Below, one piece after another: positions 17,688-24,893 of a stretch of 64,000 nt of DNA. How positions within the stretch are numbered: position 1 is the stretch's first letter; each line of letters begins with the position of its first letter. The translations under genes and the position numbers were made by a program. The notes beneath the pieces were generated by a model. That model did not search any database, was not told the DNA's origin, and was given only the letters and a program-made list of their open reading frames with translations. The DNA is from Nitrospirota bacterium (GTDB lineage Bacteria > Nitrospirota > Thermodesulfovibrionia > Thermodesulfovibrionales > UBA6898). The DNA is taken from assembly GCA_021783515.1 (NCBI GenBank), contig JAJXTV010000016.1, positions 18,395-82,394 of the forward strand. Reading direction: 5' to 3'.

Positions 17688-18621
17688 ACCGGCTGACTTT
17701 TTTGATCACGTATATCGGCTTCTTCTGGGTCTCGTGGTAGACCCTCACCACCATCTCTCCCAGAAGGCCCATGCCGATAAACTGTATCCCGACGATGATC
17801 AGGAGCGCGCCGAGCAGAAGCAGAGGCCTGCCGCCGATGTCCCTGCCGAGGAGCACCTTTTCTCCCGTCAGATAGAGCGAGATAAGAAACCCGATCAGGC
17901 CGCTCAGAAGGCCCATCGGGCCGAAAAATTGAAGCGGCTTCGTCGAAAAACTCTGGAGGAACTTCACGGTGATCAGATCGAGCACCACCTTCATCGTCCG
18001 CGAGATCCCGTATTTCGATTTTCCCCTCAGCCTCGGATGGTGGGTCGTCTCGACCTCGGCAATCTTCACGCCGTACCAGTTCGCCAGCGCGGGGATAAAG
18101 CGGTGCATCTCCCCGTAGAGCTTCAGGTTCTTCACCACCTCCCTCCGATAGGCCTTCAGGGAGCAGCCGTAGTCATGGAGCGACACGCCGGTGACCTTGC
18201 TGATAAGGCGGTTGGCGATGAGCGAGGGGAGCCGCCGGGAGAGGAAAGGGTCTTTTCTCTCCTTCCGCCAGCCGCTGACGATGTCGTTTTCTCCGATGAG
18301 AGCGAGCAGCTTCGGGATATCGTCGGGATCGTTCTGCAGGTCCCCGTCGAGCGTCACGATCACGTCGCCCCTCGCATAATCGAACCCGGCGGCAAAAGCG
18401 GCGGTCTGGCCGAAGTTCCTCCTGAGGCTCAGGACAACCGCGGACCTGTCGTTCGATGCAATCTCCTCCAGAAGCGAACGCGTCCGGTCGGTGCTGCCGT
18501 CGTCGACATAGATAATCTCGAATTCCCTGCCGGTGCGTTCCATCGAGGACTTCACCCTCCGATGAAGCTCGGCAACGTTTTCTTCTTCGTTGTACAGGGG
18601 GATCACTACCGATATCGTCAT
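17674..18621 (-). CDS. GT2 polyprenyl-phosphate glycosyltransferase (ArnC/DPM1-like)
   Basis: Membrane-anchored family 2 glycosyltransferase, 315 residues. The catalytic domain shows ISVVIPLYNEEENVAELHRR, the nucleotide-binding DDGSTDRTRSL, NFGQTAAFAAGFDYARGD and the metal-binding VTLDGDLQNDPDDIPKLL. Two C-terminal hydrophobic hairpins (FFGPMGLLSGLIGFLISLYL and LLLLGALLIIVGIQFIGMGL) place it at the inner membrane. Relatives load a sugar from a nucleotide donor onto undecaprenyl or dolichyl phosphate, making the donor for GT39 enzymes. The gene immediately upstream (PAP2-GT39 fusion) shares a base with it (TAATG), so the two likely form a lipid-sugar modification pair. The sugar transferred cannot be deduced. 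Confidence 0.9.
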   Translation of the reverse strand: MTISVVIPLYNEEENVAELHRRVKSSMERTGREFEIIYVDDGSTDRTRSLLEEIASNDRSAVVLSLRRNFGQTAAFAAGFDYARGDVIVTLDGDLQNDPDDIPKLLALIGENDIVSGWRKERKDPFLSRRLPSLIANRLISKVTGVSLHDYGCSLKAYRREVVKNLKLYGEMHRFIPALANWYGVKIAEVETTHHPRLRGKSKYGISRTMKVVLDLITVKFLQSFSTKPLQFFGPMGLLSGLIGFLISLYLTGEKVLLGRDIGGRPLLLLGALLIIVGIQFIGMGLLGEMVVRVYHETQKKPIYVIKKVSRYEDK

Positions 18622-20648
18622 TAATACGTCTCCGGGGATCTCAATTTCATGCCCTTGAAATCATAACACTTAAACGCCGTAAATTTCATTACCCTGTCCC
18701 TCTTGAGCGTAAGCAGGACCGGCACCTTTTCAACCCTCGCAAAGGCCTGGGAAAGGGCCCCGGGGAAATTGGCGTCCTCATACGCCACGAAGACGGCGTT
18801 GGCCCCGATCTTTCCTTCGAACCCCGGCCAGAGGTCATACTGGTCCATCCTTCTGCCGAGATTGACGCAGTAGGTGACCGGATTGCCCTTCATGTAGAAG
18901 GCGAGCTCGCTCGATATCTGATAGCTGTCCGAAAAGACGAAGACAGTGCCCTTCGGCGCAAGCTCCCGATAGAGGCCGTCGGTCTCCTGGCCGAGCTGCC
19001 TCCACCCAAGCAGTTTCATCGTCGGGTCGAGCTTCGGAGGGAGATGGGCCAGCGCCGGGTAATGGGCGACTGCCGTCACCACAAGGGCGAGCCCGATCGA
19101 GACGGCGACGAGCCTGCGGTACGATTTCTTCGCGGAGACAGCCCCTCCGGCAAAGTATGCCGAGAAGGCGATGAAGCCGGACGCATAGGCCGGCAGCGCC
19201 CAGTTCCCCTGGACCTTCCCCTGGATGCTCTTAAGCGCAAAGAATGCGATCACCGGCGCCGAGAACCAGAAGAGGAACGCCCCCCTGCCGTCTTTCCTGA
19301 GCTTCCAGAGGGCATAAAACATAAGCACAAAAAGGACCGGCGTGACCACCCCCAGCTGGGAGCCGAGAAAATCGAAGAAATATTTCTGCGAAACGACGAG
19401 ACCGTCCGACAGATGCGCCTGCCCCGCCGTATGCTTCAGCGTGACCCAGCCATGACGGGCGTTCCAGATAAAGACCGGGCTGAAGACGAGCAGGCTGACC
19501 GCGATCGCGACATACGGCCCCTTTTCGAACAGGAACTTCCGGCCGTCTTTATGAAAAAGAAAATAGAGCAGGCCGCAGAGATAGAAGAAGGCCATCGTGT
19601 ACTTAGAGAGAAGCCCCAGGCCGATCGCCGCGCCGAGCAGCGCCCAGTCAAGGACGCCGGACTTCCCCGGCCCGCCGGGACCCTCGTCCGCAACCGCATT
19701 CCAGAAAAGCAGAAGGGAAAGTATCCAGAAGAACATGAACGGAGAATCGATCGTCATGAGAACGCCGTAAACGGCAAAGAGGGGGACGACCTGCACCAGG
19801 AGCGCGGAATAAAAGCCGGCCCTGCCGTCGTAGAGCCTTCTGCCGAGCCGGTAGATGGCGAGACTGCTCAGGGCGGACAGAAAGACAGCGAATATCCTCA
19901 CCCCCAGGGGGGTATTGCCGAAGAGGGCGGTGCCCGCATGAATCAGGTAGGCGATAAGCGGGCCTTTGGAGTAATAGCTCCAGTCGAGCCGCCTGGACCA
20001 TTCCCAGTAATGCGCCTCGTCGGCGCTCAGGTCGAAGGGGCCGGTCAGGATGTAATAAACGCGGAGCGCGCTCAGAAGCGCAACCCCGAGCAGAAGCAGC
20101 TTCCCGTATTGGCCTTCCCGGCGCCATCCCGACGCGCGCCGGGACATCGCGACCGTCGCGTACGCCATAGCGACGCCGAACAGCCCGCCCGCGATGACGT
20201 CTCCGGGGTAATGCACCCCGATATACACCCTCGAAAAACCGATGGCCGCCGCCACGAGCAGATAGAACCCGGTCACGACGTCCCTGCGGAGGAGCCAGAA
20301 GGTGAAGGCGACCGCAAAGGCATTCACCGAATGGTTGGACGGCATCGAAAAGGATTTACCGCAATCGGCAAGGAGATGGATCCCGTCCAGCACGCCGCAG
20401 GGCCTCGGCCTCGCGATCAGCTGTTTCAGCAGGTTGCCGCCCGAATCCGCCAGCGCGAAGGCGAGGCCGGCGACCGCCACGAAAGACCACGCCCTCTTCC
20501 CTTCTTTTGCGAAGAGCCAGATCAGGAGCGGCAAAAAAAGCAGCTTCGAATTGTCCGAGAGAAAAGGCATCAGGCCGTCGAAGAGGCCGTTCCGGAGGTG
20601 GGTATTGATGAAGAGAAACGCAGCTGCGTCCAGATCAGGAAGGCCCAT
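18621..20648 (-). CDS. PAP2 phosphatase - GT39 glycosyltransferase fusion
   Basis: Inner-membrane protein of 675 residues made of two enzymes. Residues 1-170 are a PAP2-type lipid phosphatase with all three motifs: KQLIARPRP (75-82), SMPSNH (101-106) and SRVYIGVHYPGD (139-150). From about 185 on it is an ArnT/PMT-like GT39 glycosyltransferase with the acidic first-loop motif LSADEAHYWEWSRRLDWSYY and many transmembrane helices, ending in a soluble tail. PAP2 proteins act on undecaprenyl pyrophosphate or phosphatidic acids; GT39 enzymes use polyprenyl-phosphate sugars to modify lipid A or proteins. The fusion suggests carrier recycling coupled to sugar transfer (inference). The start overlaps the receiver gene by 14 bases. 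Confidence 0.88.
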   Translation of the reverse strand: MGLPDLDAAAFLFINTHLRNGLFDGLMPFLSDNSKLLFLPLLIWLFAKEGKRAWSFVAVAGLAFALADSGGNLLKQLIARPRPCGVLDGIHLLADCGKSFSMPSNHSVNAFAVAFTFWLLRRDVVTGFYLLVAAAIGFSRVYIGVHYPGDVIAGGLFGVAMAYATVAMSRRASGWRREGQYGKLLLLGVALLSALRVYYILTGPFDLSADEAHYWEWSRRLDWSYYSKGPLIAYLIHAGTALFGNTPLGVRIFAVFLSALSSLAIYRLGRRLYDGRAGFYSALLVQVVPLFAVYGVLMTIDSPFMFFWILSLLLFWNAVADEGPGGPGKSGVLDWALLGAAIGLGLLSKYTMAFFYLCGLLYFLFHKDGRKFLFEKGPYVAIAVSLLVFSPVFIWNARHGWVTLKHTAGQAHLSDGLVVSQKYFFDFLGSQLGVVTPVLFVLMFYALWKLRKDGRGAFLFWFSAPVIAFFALKSIQGKVQGNWALPAYASGFIAFSAYFAGGAVSAKKSYRRLVAVSIGLALVVTAVAHYPALAHLPPKLDPTMKLLGWRQLGQETDGLYRELAPKGTVFVFSDSYQISSELAFYMKGNPVTYCVNLGRRMDQYDLWPGFEGKIGANAVFVAYEDANFPGALSQAFARVEKVPVLLTLKRDRVMKFTAFKCYDFKGMKLRSPETY

Positions 20649-20979
20649 CGAGTATGTCTTTGACCTTCTTCCTGAGCGTTTCGATGCTGAAAGGCTTCTC
20701 GATAAAGTTCGCCTTTTCCTCCCGACGGATCGCGCCGCTCATCTTCAGGACCTTTACCGCCGGAGACGACATCCGCACCCGCTCGATCACCTCGTCCAGC
20801 GTCGCCCCCTGCATATAGACATCCGTGATCAGCAGGTCGAACGGCGCGGCGCCGAGAGCCTTGCCGAGCTCCTCCATGCTTTGCGCCTTCGTTATGGCAT
20901 AGCCCACCTTCGCAAGCGCCCTCTCGACCGCAGTCAGAATCAGGGGTTCATCGTCGACAACAAGGATCTTATTGGCCAT
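20635..20979 (-). CDS. Single-domain response regulator receiver
   Basis: Stand-alone CheY-like receiver, 114 residues, with no output domain. The acidic pair is in KILVVDDEP (residues 9-10), the phosphoacceptor is Asp53 in LLITDVYMQG, the switch residue lies in VLKMSGA, and the conserved lysine in EKPFS. It therefore looks phosphorylation-competent. No histidine kinase is encoded nearby, so its partner is unknown. The start has AGGTGCC just upstream; a longer reading frame upstream passes through a repeat and is not believed. A TGTTACATT element ten bases before the ATG may be its promoter. It overlaps the PAP2-GT39 start, hinting that the signal tunes envelope modification. Confidence 0.9.
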   Translation of the reverse strand: MANKILVVDDEPLILTAVERALAKVGYAITKAQSMEELGKALGAAPFDLLITDVYMQGATLDEVIERVRMSSPAVKVLKMSGAIRREEKANFIEKPFSIETLRKKVKDILDGPS

Positions 20980-20989
20980 GGCACCTAAT

Positions 20990-20998
20990 AATGTAACA
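20990..20998 (-). promoter_or_regulatory. Extended -10-like element before the receiver gene
   Basis: The minus strand reads TGTTACATT, ten bases before the ATG, with a weak TTACCA 17-18 bases further upstream. It resembles the elements at 1741-1749 and 23760-23768. Confidence 0.35.
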
Positions 20999-21078
20999 CT
21001 TTGGGCCCGAAATTGGTAAGCGCGGGGATTGGCACCCTGACCGTCAACCGGGCCCGCGGCACGGAGGGTTGAAAGGAA

Positions 21079-21104
21079 TGTCACCCTGAGCCTGTCGAAG
21101 GGCG
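21079..21104. repeat. Dispersed repeat of the CACCCTGAG...TCGAAGGG type
   Basis: The plus strand TGTCACCCTGAGCCTGTCGA followed by AGGGCG is a common bacterial dispersed intergenic repeat. Here it forms the last residues (RPSTGSG) and stop codon of the small protein gene on the minus strand. Confidence 0.7.
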
Positions 21105-21350
21105 CTCCTCGATAAGCTGCCACCCGGCAAAGCCTTTTTTCCTTTTCTCCAGGTTTCTCCCCGCCAGCCTTACCGAGGTCTTCTCCGGATGGGTCTTCAC
21201 CGTCACAAAGGCCCTCAGGATGTTCGCCATCGCCGCCTCCCGGAATACGAGCTCGGTCCCGTCTCTGAGCACGATCCTCGTCCTGATGTGGCTGTGGCCT
21301 TCCGGGACGGCAACCGTCACCTCGCTGATATCTTCATTCGGTATGTCCAT
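21081..21350 (-). CDS. Small conserved-looking protein of unknown function
   Basis: An 89-residue soluble protein that I do not recognise. It looks like a compact beta-rich domain: VTVAVPEGHSHIRTRIVLRD then GTELVFREAAMANILRAFVT, followed by a basic tail (GRNLEKRKKGFAGWQ). There is no signal peptide or membrane segment. The ATG lies three bases after the acyltransferase stop, with GGAGGAGG upstream, so it is read as part of that operon. The last seven residues (RPSTGSG) and the stop are supplied by a dispersed repeat, so the ancestral protein probably ended differently. Coding is supported by spacing and Shine-Dalgarno rather than by family recognition. Confidence 0.65.
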   Translation of the reverse strand: MDIPNEDISEVTVAVPEGHSHIRTRIVLRDGTELVFREAAMANILRAFVTVKTHPEKTSVRLAGRNLEKRKKGFAGWQLIEERPSTGSG

Positions 21351-21353
21351 CGC

Positions 21354-22166
21354 TCAATCCTCCTCCGACCACTCTTCGAGTTTCGCCCGGATGAAGGCGA
21401 TCACCTTATCGTGCTCCGCGGCCCCCCGTCCCTCGACCTTCATCGGTTCGCCGAAGGCGAAGCGGACGACCTTCCGGTTGTCTATCGGACCGAACTCCTT
21501 TATGTAGCTGCCGATGCCCCAGGCGTCCGTCCGCAAGGCCACCGGGACGACAGTCGCACCCGCCCGCGCGGCGAGTTTTACGCCGAGAGAATTGAATTCC
21601 TCGGGTTTGAACGTCACCGACCTCGTGCTTTGGGGGAAGACGATGACCGACCTGCCGTTTTGGAGCCTCTTCGTCCCTTCTTCAAGGACCGTTTTGAGGT
21701 CATCTCTGGGGTTCTGACGGCCGACGACGATGGGGTCGCGCGACCGCATCACATATCCGAAGACCGGCATCGTAAAGAGGCTTTTCTTGACGATGAAGGT
21801 GGTCGTCTTCACCGGCTGGATGATGCAGGGCAGCACCATCGTCTCAAGCGTGCTCATGTGGTTGGCGATGAAGACGGCCGGCCCTTCGAATTTTCGCATG
21901 TTGTCCATGCCGGTGACCTCGACCCTCACCCCGACGTTCTCCAGTGCGCGCATCACATCGAGACTGCTCGACGCCCACTCTGCGTCCCCGTACACGCCGC
22001 GTTTCGCCCTGCGGCTGTTCACCCATATGATCACGGAAAACTGCGGATAAAACATGAACTTCGGGCTGAAGAAGACCTTTGAAAGGAAAGAACGCCGGCG
22101 ATGGGGGTCGGTGACGTACGAGTCACCGTCTGCTATCGGCAGCGACTCACTCATGTCCAATCCCAT
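21354..22166 (-). CDS. PlsC-like 1-acyl-glycerol-3-phosphate acyltransferase
   Basis: Membrane-associated acyltransferase of up to 270 residues that would acylate lysophosphatidic acid or a related lipid. The PlsC fold is shown by FIANHMSTLETM (catalytic His103 in an HX4E variant of HX4D), FPQSTRSVTFKPEEFNSLGV (variant of FPEGTRS) and VVPVALRTDAWGIG. These substitutions set it apart from classical PlsC and fit a divergent subgroup, so substrate is uncertain. A second in-frame ATG at 22154 has a better GGA spacing and may be the real start. It sits 21 bases downstream of cobA-hemD and three bases upstream of the small unknown gene. Confidence 0.85.
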   Translation of the reverse strand: MGLDMSESLPIADGDSYVTDPHRRRSFLSKVFFSPKFMFYPQFSVIIWVNSRRAKRGVYGDAEWASSSLDVMRALENVGVRVEVTGMDNMRKFEGPAVFIANHMSTLETMVLPCIIQPVKTTTFIVKKSLFTMPVFGYVMRSRDPIVVGRQNPRDDLKTVLEEGTKRLQNGRSVIVFPQSTRSVTFKPEEFNSLGVKLAARAGATVVPVALRTDAWGIGSYIKEFGPIDNRKVVRFAFGEPMKVEGRGAAEHDKVIAFIRAKLEEWSEED

Positions 22167-22187
22167 GTCGGAGGCGCGATGGCGACC

Positions 22188-23750
22188 CTATGTCCCCTTT
22201 ATCGCCCATTTCTTTATCGCCTCCACCATAGCCTCGACAGTCGCCTCCTGCGGCATGATCGTCACGCCGAGGCCCGCCTTCTTCACCGCCTTCTCCGTGA
22301 CCGGGCCTATCACCGCAATCGCGACCTTCCGGAGGAGCGCATCGGCTTCGTCGCCCATGATCTCCCTGAAATTATTGAACGTCGCCGCGCTCGTGAAAGT
22401 CGCTACCGTGACCCTGCCCTCTTTCAGAAACCGCTTGAGCCTTTTGCCGTGGAGCTCCGGCTTGATTGCCTTGTACGTCACCGGCACGTCGATCTCGCCC
22501 CCCAGCTCGCGCACCTTTTCAGGGAATATCTCGCGGCCGACCTCGGCGCGGGGCAGGAGGAACCTGGTCCCTGCCAAAAGCAGGGGCGGGGTCACCCCTC
22601 CCCCCCCACCGATCTCCTTTACAAACGCCTCGATCAGCCCTTCCGCCCTGAACTCCTCGGGCATAAGGTCGACGATAAGCCCGAACCTGTTCACCTCCGC
22701 GGCGGTCTTTGCGCCGATCGCGCAGATCTTCAGCCCCTTCAGCTCCCTGATGTCGACGCCTTTTGCAAAGAGCCTGCCGAAAAAATACTTCACGCCGTTG
22801 GCGCTGGTAAAGACAAGCCACTGGTAAGAATATATCCGCGCGATACAGGCGTCGAGCTCTTCCCAGGACGCCGGAGGCCCTATCTCGACCGTCGGAAACA
22901 GGACCACCTCCGCGCCGAGGTCCTCGAGCGCATCGAAGCCTGCCGCATGCTCGCGCGTAACGAGTATCCGGTGTCCGAACATCGGCTTCTCCTCGTACCA
23001 GGAGAGCTCCTGCCTGAGGTTTACGACGTCTCCTACCACCATCACCGCGGGCGGCCTGATGTCGTTCTCCCTCACGAGTTCGGCGATGTCGGCGAGCGTC
23101 GACACGAGGGTCCTCTGGTCCGGCCTCGTGCCCCATCGCACCACCGCCACCGGCGTCTCCGGCTTCCTCCCGTTTTCGATAAGCTTTTGCGTGAGGACGC
23201 CGATGTTCTTCACCGCCATGAGGAAGACGAGCGTGCCGACCCCTGTGGCGAGTTTCGCCCAGTCTATGGCCGACTCCTCTTTGGTGGTATCTTCGTAACC
23301 CGGGATGACCGCGAAGGAGGATGAATACAGCCTGTGCGTAAGAGGTATGCCGGCATATGCCGGGGCCGCGACGGAGGAGCTCACTCCGGGGACCACCTCG
23401 AACCTGATATGCTCTTTTGCAAGCACCTGGGCCTCTTCTCCGCCCCTGCCGAAGACAAAGGGGTCCCCGCCCTTCAGGCGGCAGACGACCTTCCCCTCTT
23501 TCGCCTTGGCGACGATCGCCGCATTGATCTCGTCCTGCGTCATCGTATGATGGCCGCCGCGCTTTCCCGCATAGATGAATTCCGCATCGCCTCTTATGTA
23601 ATTGAGGGTCTGGGCGTTCAGGTGAAAATCGTAGATCACGACCTCCGCCTTCTGGAGACACTTCATGCCCTTCACCGTCAGCAGGCCGATGTCGCCCGGC
23701 CCCGCGCCGACGAGATAGACGATTCCCTTGCTATTATTATTGTTATCCAT
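22188..23750 (-). CDS. cobA-hemD: Uroporphyrinogen-III C-methyltransferase / uroporphyrinogen-III synthase fusion
   Basis: Bifunctional tetrapyrrole enzyme of 520 residues. Residues 5-250 are SUMT: VYLVGAGPGDIGLLTVKG, CRLKGGDPFVFGRGGEEAQV, VVPGVSSSVAAPAYAGIPLT and the GTLVFLMAVKN block; it adds two methyl groups to make precorrin-2. Residues 260-520 are HemD (HRILVTREHAAGF; FTSANGVKYFF; TFTSAATFNNF), which cyclises hydroxymethylbilane. The fusion serves siroheme, heme d1 or cobalamin branches. A Gly-rich insert (GGGGGVTPPLLLAGT) inside HemD comes from a GC-rich hairpin repeat. The start lies nine bases from an extended -10, with no Shine-Dalgarno, so a nearly leaderless mRNA is possible. It heads a long co-directional gene run. 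Confidence 0.96.
   Translation of the reverse strand: MDNNNNSKGIVYLVGAGPGDIGLLTVKGMKCLQKAEVVIYDFHLNAQTLNYIRGDAEFIYAGKRGGHHTMTQDEINAAIVAKAKEGKVVCRLKGGDPFVFGRGGEEAQVLAKEHIRFEVVPGVSSSVAAPAYAGIPLTHRLYSSSFAVIPGYEDTTKEESAIDWAKLATGVGTLVFLMAVKNIGVLTQKLIENGRKPETPVAVVRWGTRPDQRTLVSTLADIAELVRENDIRPPAVMVVGDVVNLRQELSWYEEKPMFGHRILVTREHAAGFDALEDLGAEVVLFPTVEIGPPASWEELDACIARIYSYQWLVFTSANGVKYFFGRLFAKGVDIRELKGLKICAIGAKTAAEVNRFGLIVDLMPEEFRAEGLIEAFVKEIGGGGGVTPPLLLAGTRFLLPRAEVGREIFPEKVRELGGEIDVPVTYKAIKPELHGKRLKRFLKEGRVTVATFTSAATFNNFREIMGDEADALLRKVAIAVIGPVTEKAVKKAGLGVTIMPQEATVEAMVEAIKKWAIKGT
22569..22608. repeat. GC-rich hairpins inserted within hemD
   Basis: CCCTGC (22569-22574) pairs with GCAGGG (22580-22585), followed by GGGG-tca-CCCC (22588-22598) and a C-run. 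The stretch stays in frame and adds a Gly/Pro/Leu-rich segment between two conserved parts of the HemD domain. Confidence 0.45.
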
Positions 23751-23759
23751 GAGCTTTCA

Positions 23760-23768
23760 ATTGTAACA
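23760..23768 (-). promoter_or_regulatory. Extended -10 of cobA-hemD
   Basis: The minus strand reads TGTTACAAT, identical to the element before the TPR lipoprotein. It ends nine bases before the ATG, so transcription would begin at or just before the start codon. Confidence 0.45.
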
Positions 23769-23816
23769 CATTCTCGCGCCTCCTTCTCCCCGAAAGTCCC
23801 TTCCCGTGGTCAGGAT

Positions 23817-23845
23817 TTGACACCATCCCGCTCTGCTGTTACTAT
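23817..23845 (+). promoter_or_regulatory. Sigma-70 promoter of the Ap4A phosphorylase / glycogen phosphorylase operon
   Basis: TTGACA (23817-23822), a 17-base spacer and TACTAT (23840-23845): a near-consensus promoter. The predicted start lies about 85 bases before the Ap4A phosphorylase ATG. The 23751-23936 gap thus carries back-to-back promoters. Confidence 0.75.
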
Positions 23846-23936
23846 TCTTCTGTGATGCGGGCGGCCTTCGATTATCCGGGCAAGGGGGAAAGGCGAAAGG
23901 GTGTCTTTTTCTGAACAAATAACGAGGAGGCGGGAA

Positions 23937-24872
23937 ATGACGGATGGGCACGGGGGCATTCTTCTGCGCAGGGGGACCCTCCGGGAAGCGCTCATGAAAA
24001 CAACCGAAAATGCCCTCGCCGCAGGGGCCCTCCTTCCGGTCCCGACGGGATACGAATTCGTAGAAGACGGGGGAGTGCGGTTCTTCGTCCGGGTCCTCGA
24101 AAACCTCTCCAGAAAAGACGTGGAGAAGAAGAAACAGGAGCGGGAAGGCAGGCCGGTGAATCCCTTTCTGCCCTACGAAAAAGACCTTTTCGTCGCCGAC
24201 ATCTCCGAAACCCACGCGGCGATCCTGAATAAGTTCAACGTGGTGGAGCATCATCTTCTTGTCGTCACGCGCGAGTTCGAAGACCAGGAGACGCTGCTCA
24301 CGCCGCCGGACTGTGAGGCCTTGTGGGCCTGCCTTCAGGAATACGACGGCCTCGGATTCTATAACGGCGGCGAGGCGGCCGGCGCCAGCCAGCGCCACAA
24401 GCACCTTCAGGTCGTGCCCCTGCCCCTTGCGCCCGAGGGTCCGGGGGTCCCGGTCGGGCCCCTTTTCCGGGACGCGCAATTCAGGGACGAAATGGGGACG
24501 ATACCAGGGCTTCCGTTCCTTCACGTATTCGCGCGGCTTTCTCCCGCGGAGGCCTCCGGGGAGGCCGCAAAGGAGGTCTTCCGTCTCTACTGCGGCATGC
24601 TGCGGCATGCGGGCATGACGGCGCCGGGGACGGACGGCGCGACACGCCAATCCGGGCCCTATTGCCTGCTCGTGACAAGGGAATGGATGCTGCTCGTTCC
24701 GCGCTCGGCAGAATTCTTCGAGGGCATATCGGTCAACTCGCTCGGTTTTGCCGGCGCCCTCCTCGTGCGGGACCAAAACCAGATGGATATCCTGAAGATG
24801 CGCGGGCCGATGGCGGCCCTGAGGGACGTTGCGCTGCCGCCTTCCCCCCAAGGCCGTCACATGGTATCATAG
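23937..24872 (+). CDS. ATP adenylyltransferase (Ap4A phosphorylase)
   Basis: HIT-superfamily enzyme of 311 residues that phosphorolyses diadenosine tetraphosphate to ATP and ADP. The two-domain Apa type is shown by NPFLPYEKDLFVADISETHA, KFNVVEHHLLVVTREFEDQE, the nucleotidyl-transfer His motif ASQRHKHLQVVPLP, and a C-terminal half with PYCLLVTREWMLLVPRSAE and NSLGFAGALLV. The ATG at 23937 is chosen because GAGGAGGCGGGAA precedes it; an upstream in-frame ATG at 23901 lacks such a signal. It is followed after 21 bases by glycogen phosphorylase, so both probably share the strong promoter at 23817. Ap4A turnover may be linked to energy or stress status. Confidence 0.92.
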   Translation: MTDGHGGILLRRGTLREALMKTTENALAAGALLPVPTGYEFVEDGGVRFFVRVLENLSRKDVEKKKQEREGRPVNPFLPYEKDLFVADISETHAAILNKFNVVEHHLLVVTREFEDQETLLTPPDCEALWACLQEYDGLGFYNGGEAAGASQRHKHLQVVPLPLAPEGPGVPVGPLFRDAQFRDEMGTIPGLPFLHVFARLSPAEASGEAAKEVFRLYCGMLRHAGMTAPGTDGATRQSGPYCLLVTREWMLLVPRSAEFFEGISVNSLGFAGALLVRDQNQMDILKMRGPMAALRDVALPPSPQGRHMVS

Positions 24873-24893
24873 CTCCCATTACCGGAGGGCCTC

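Noticed and set aside
19044..20663. A 539-codon plus-strand open frame
   Set aside because: Antisense of the PAP2-GT39 fusion; low-complexity charged sequence without domains or ribosome site.
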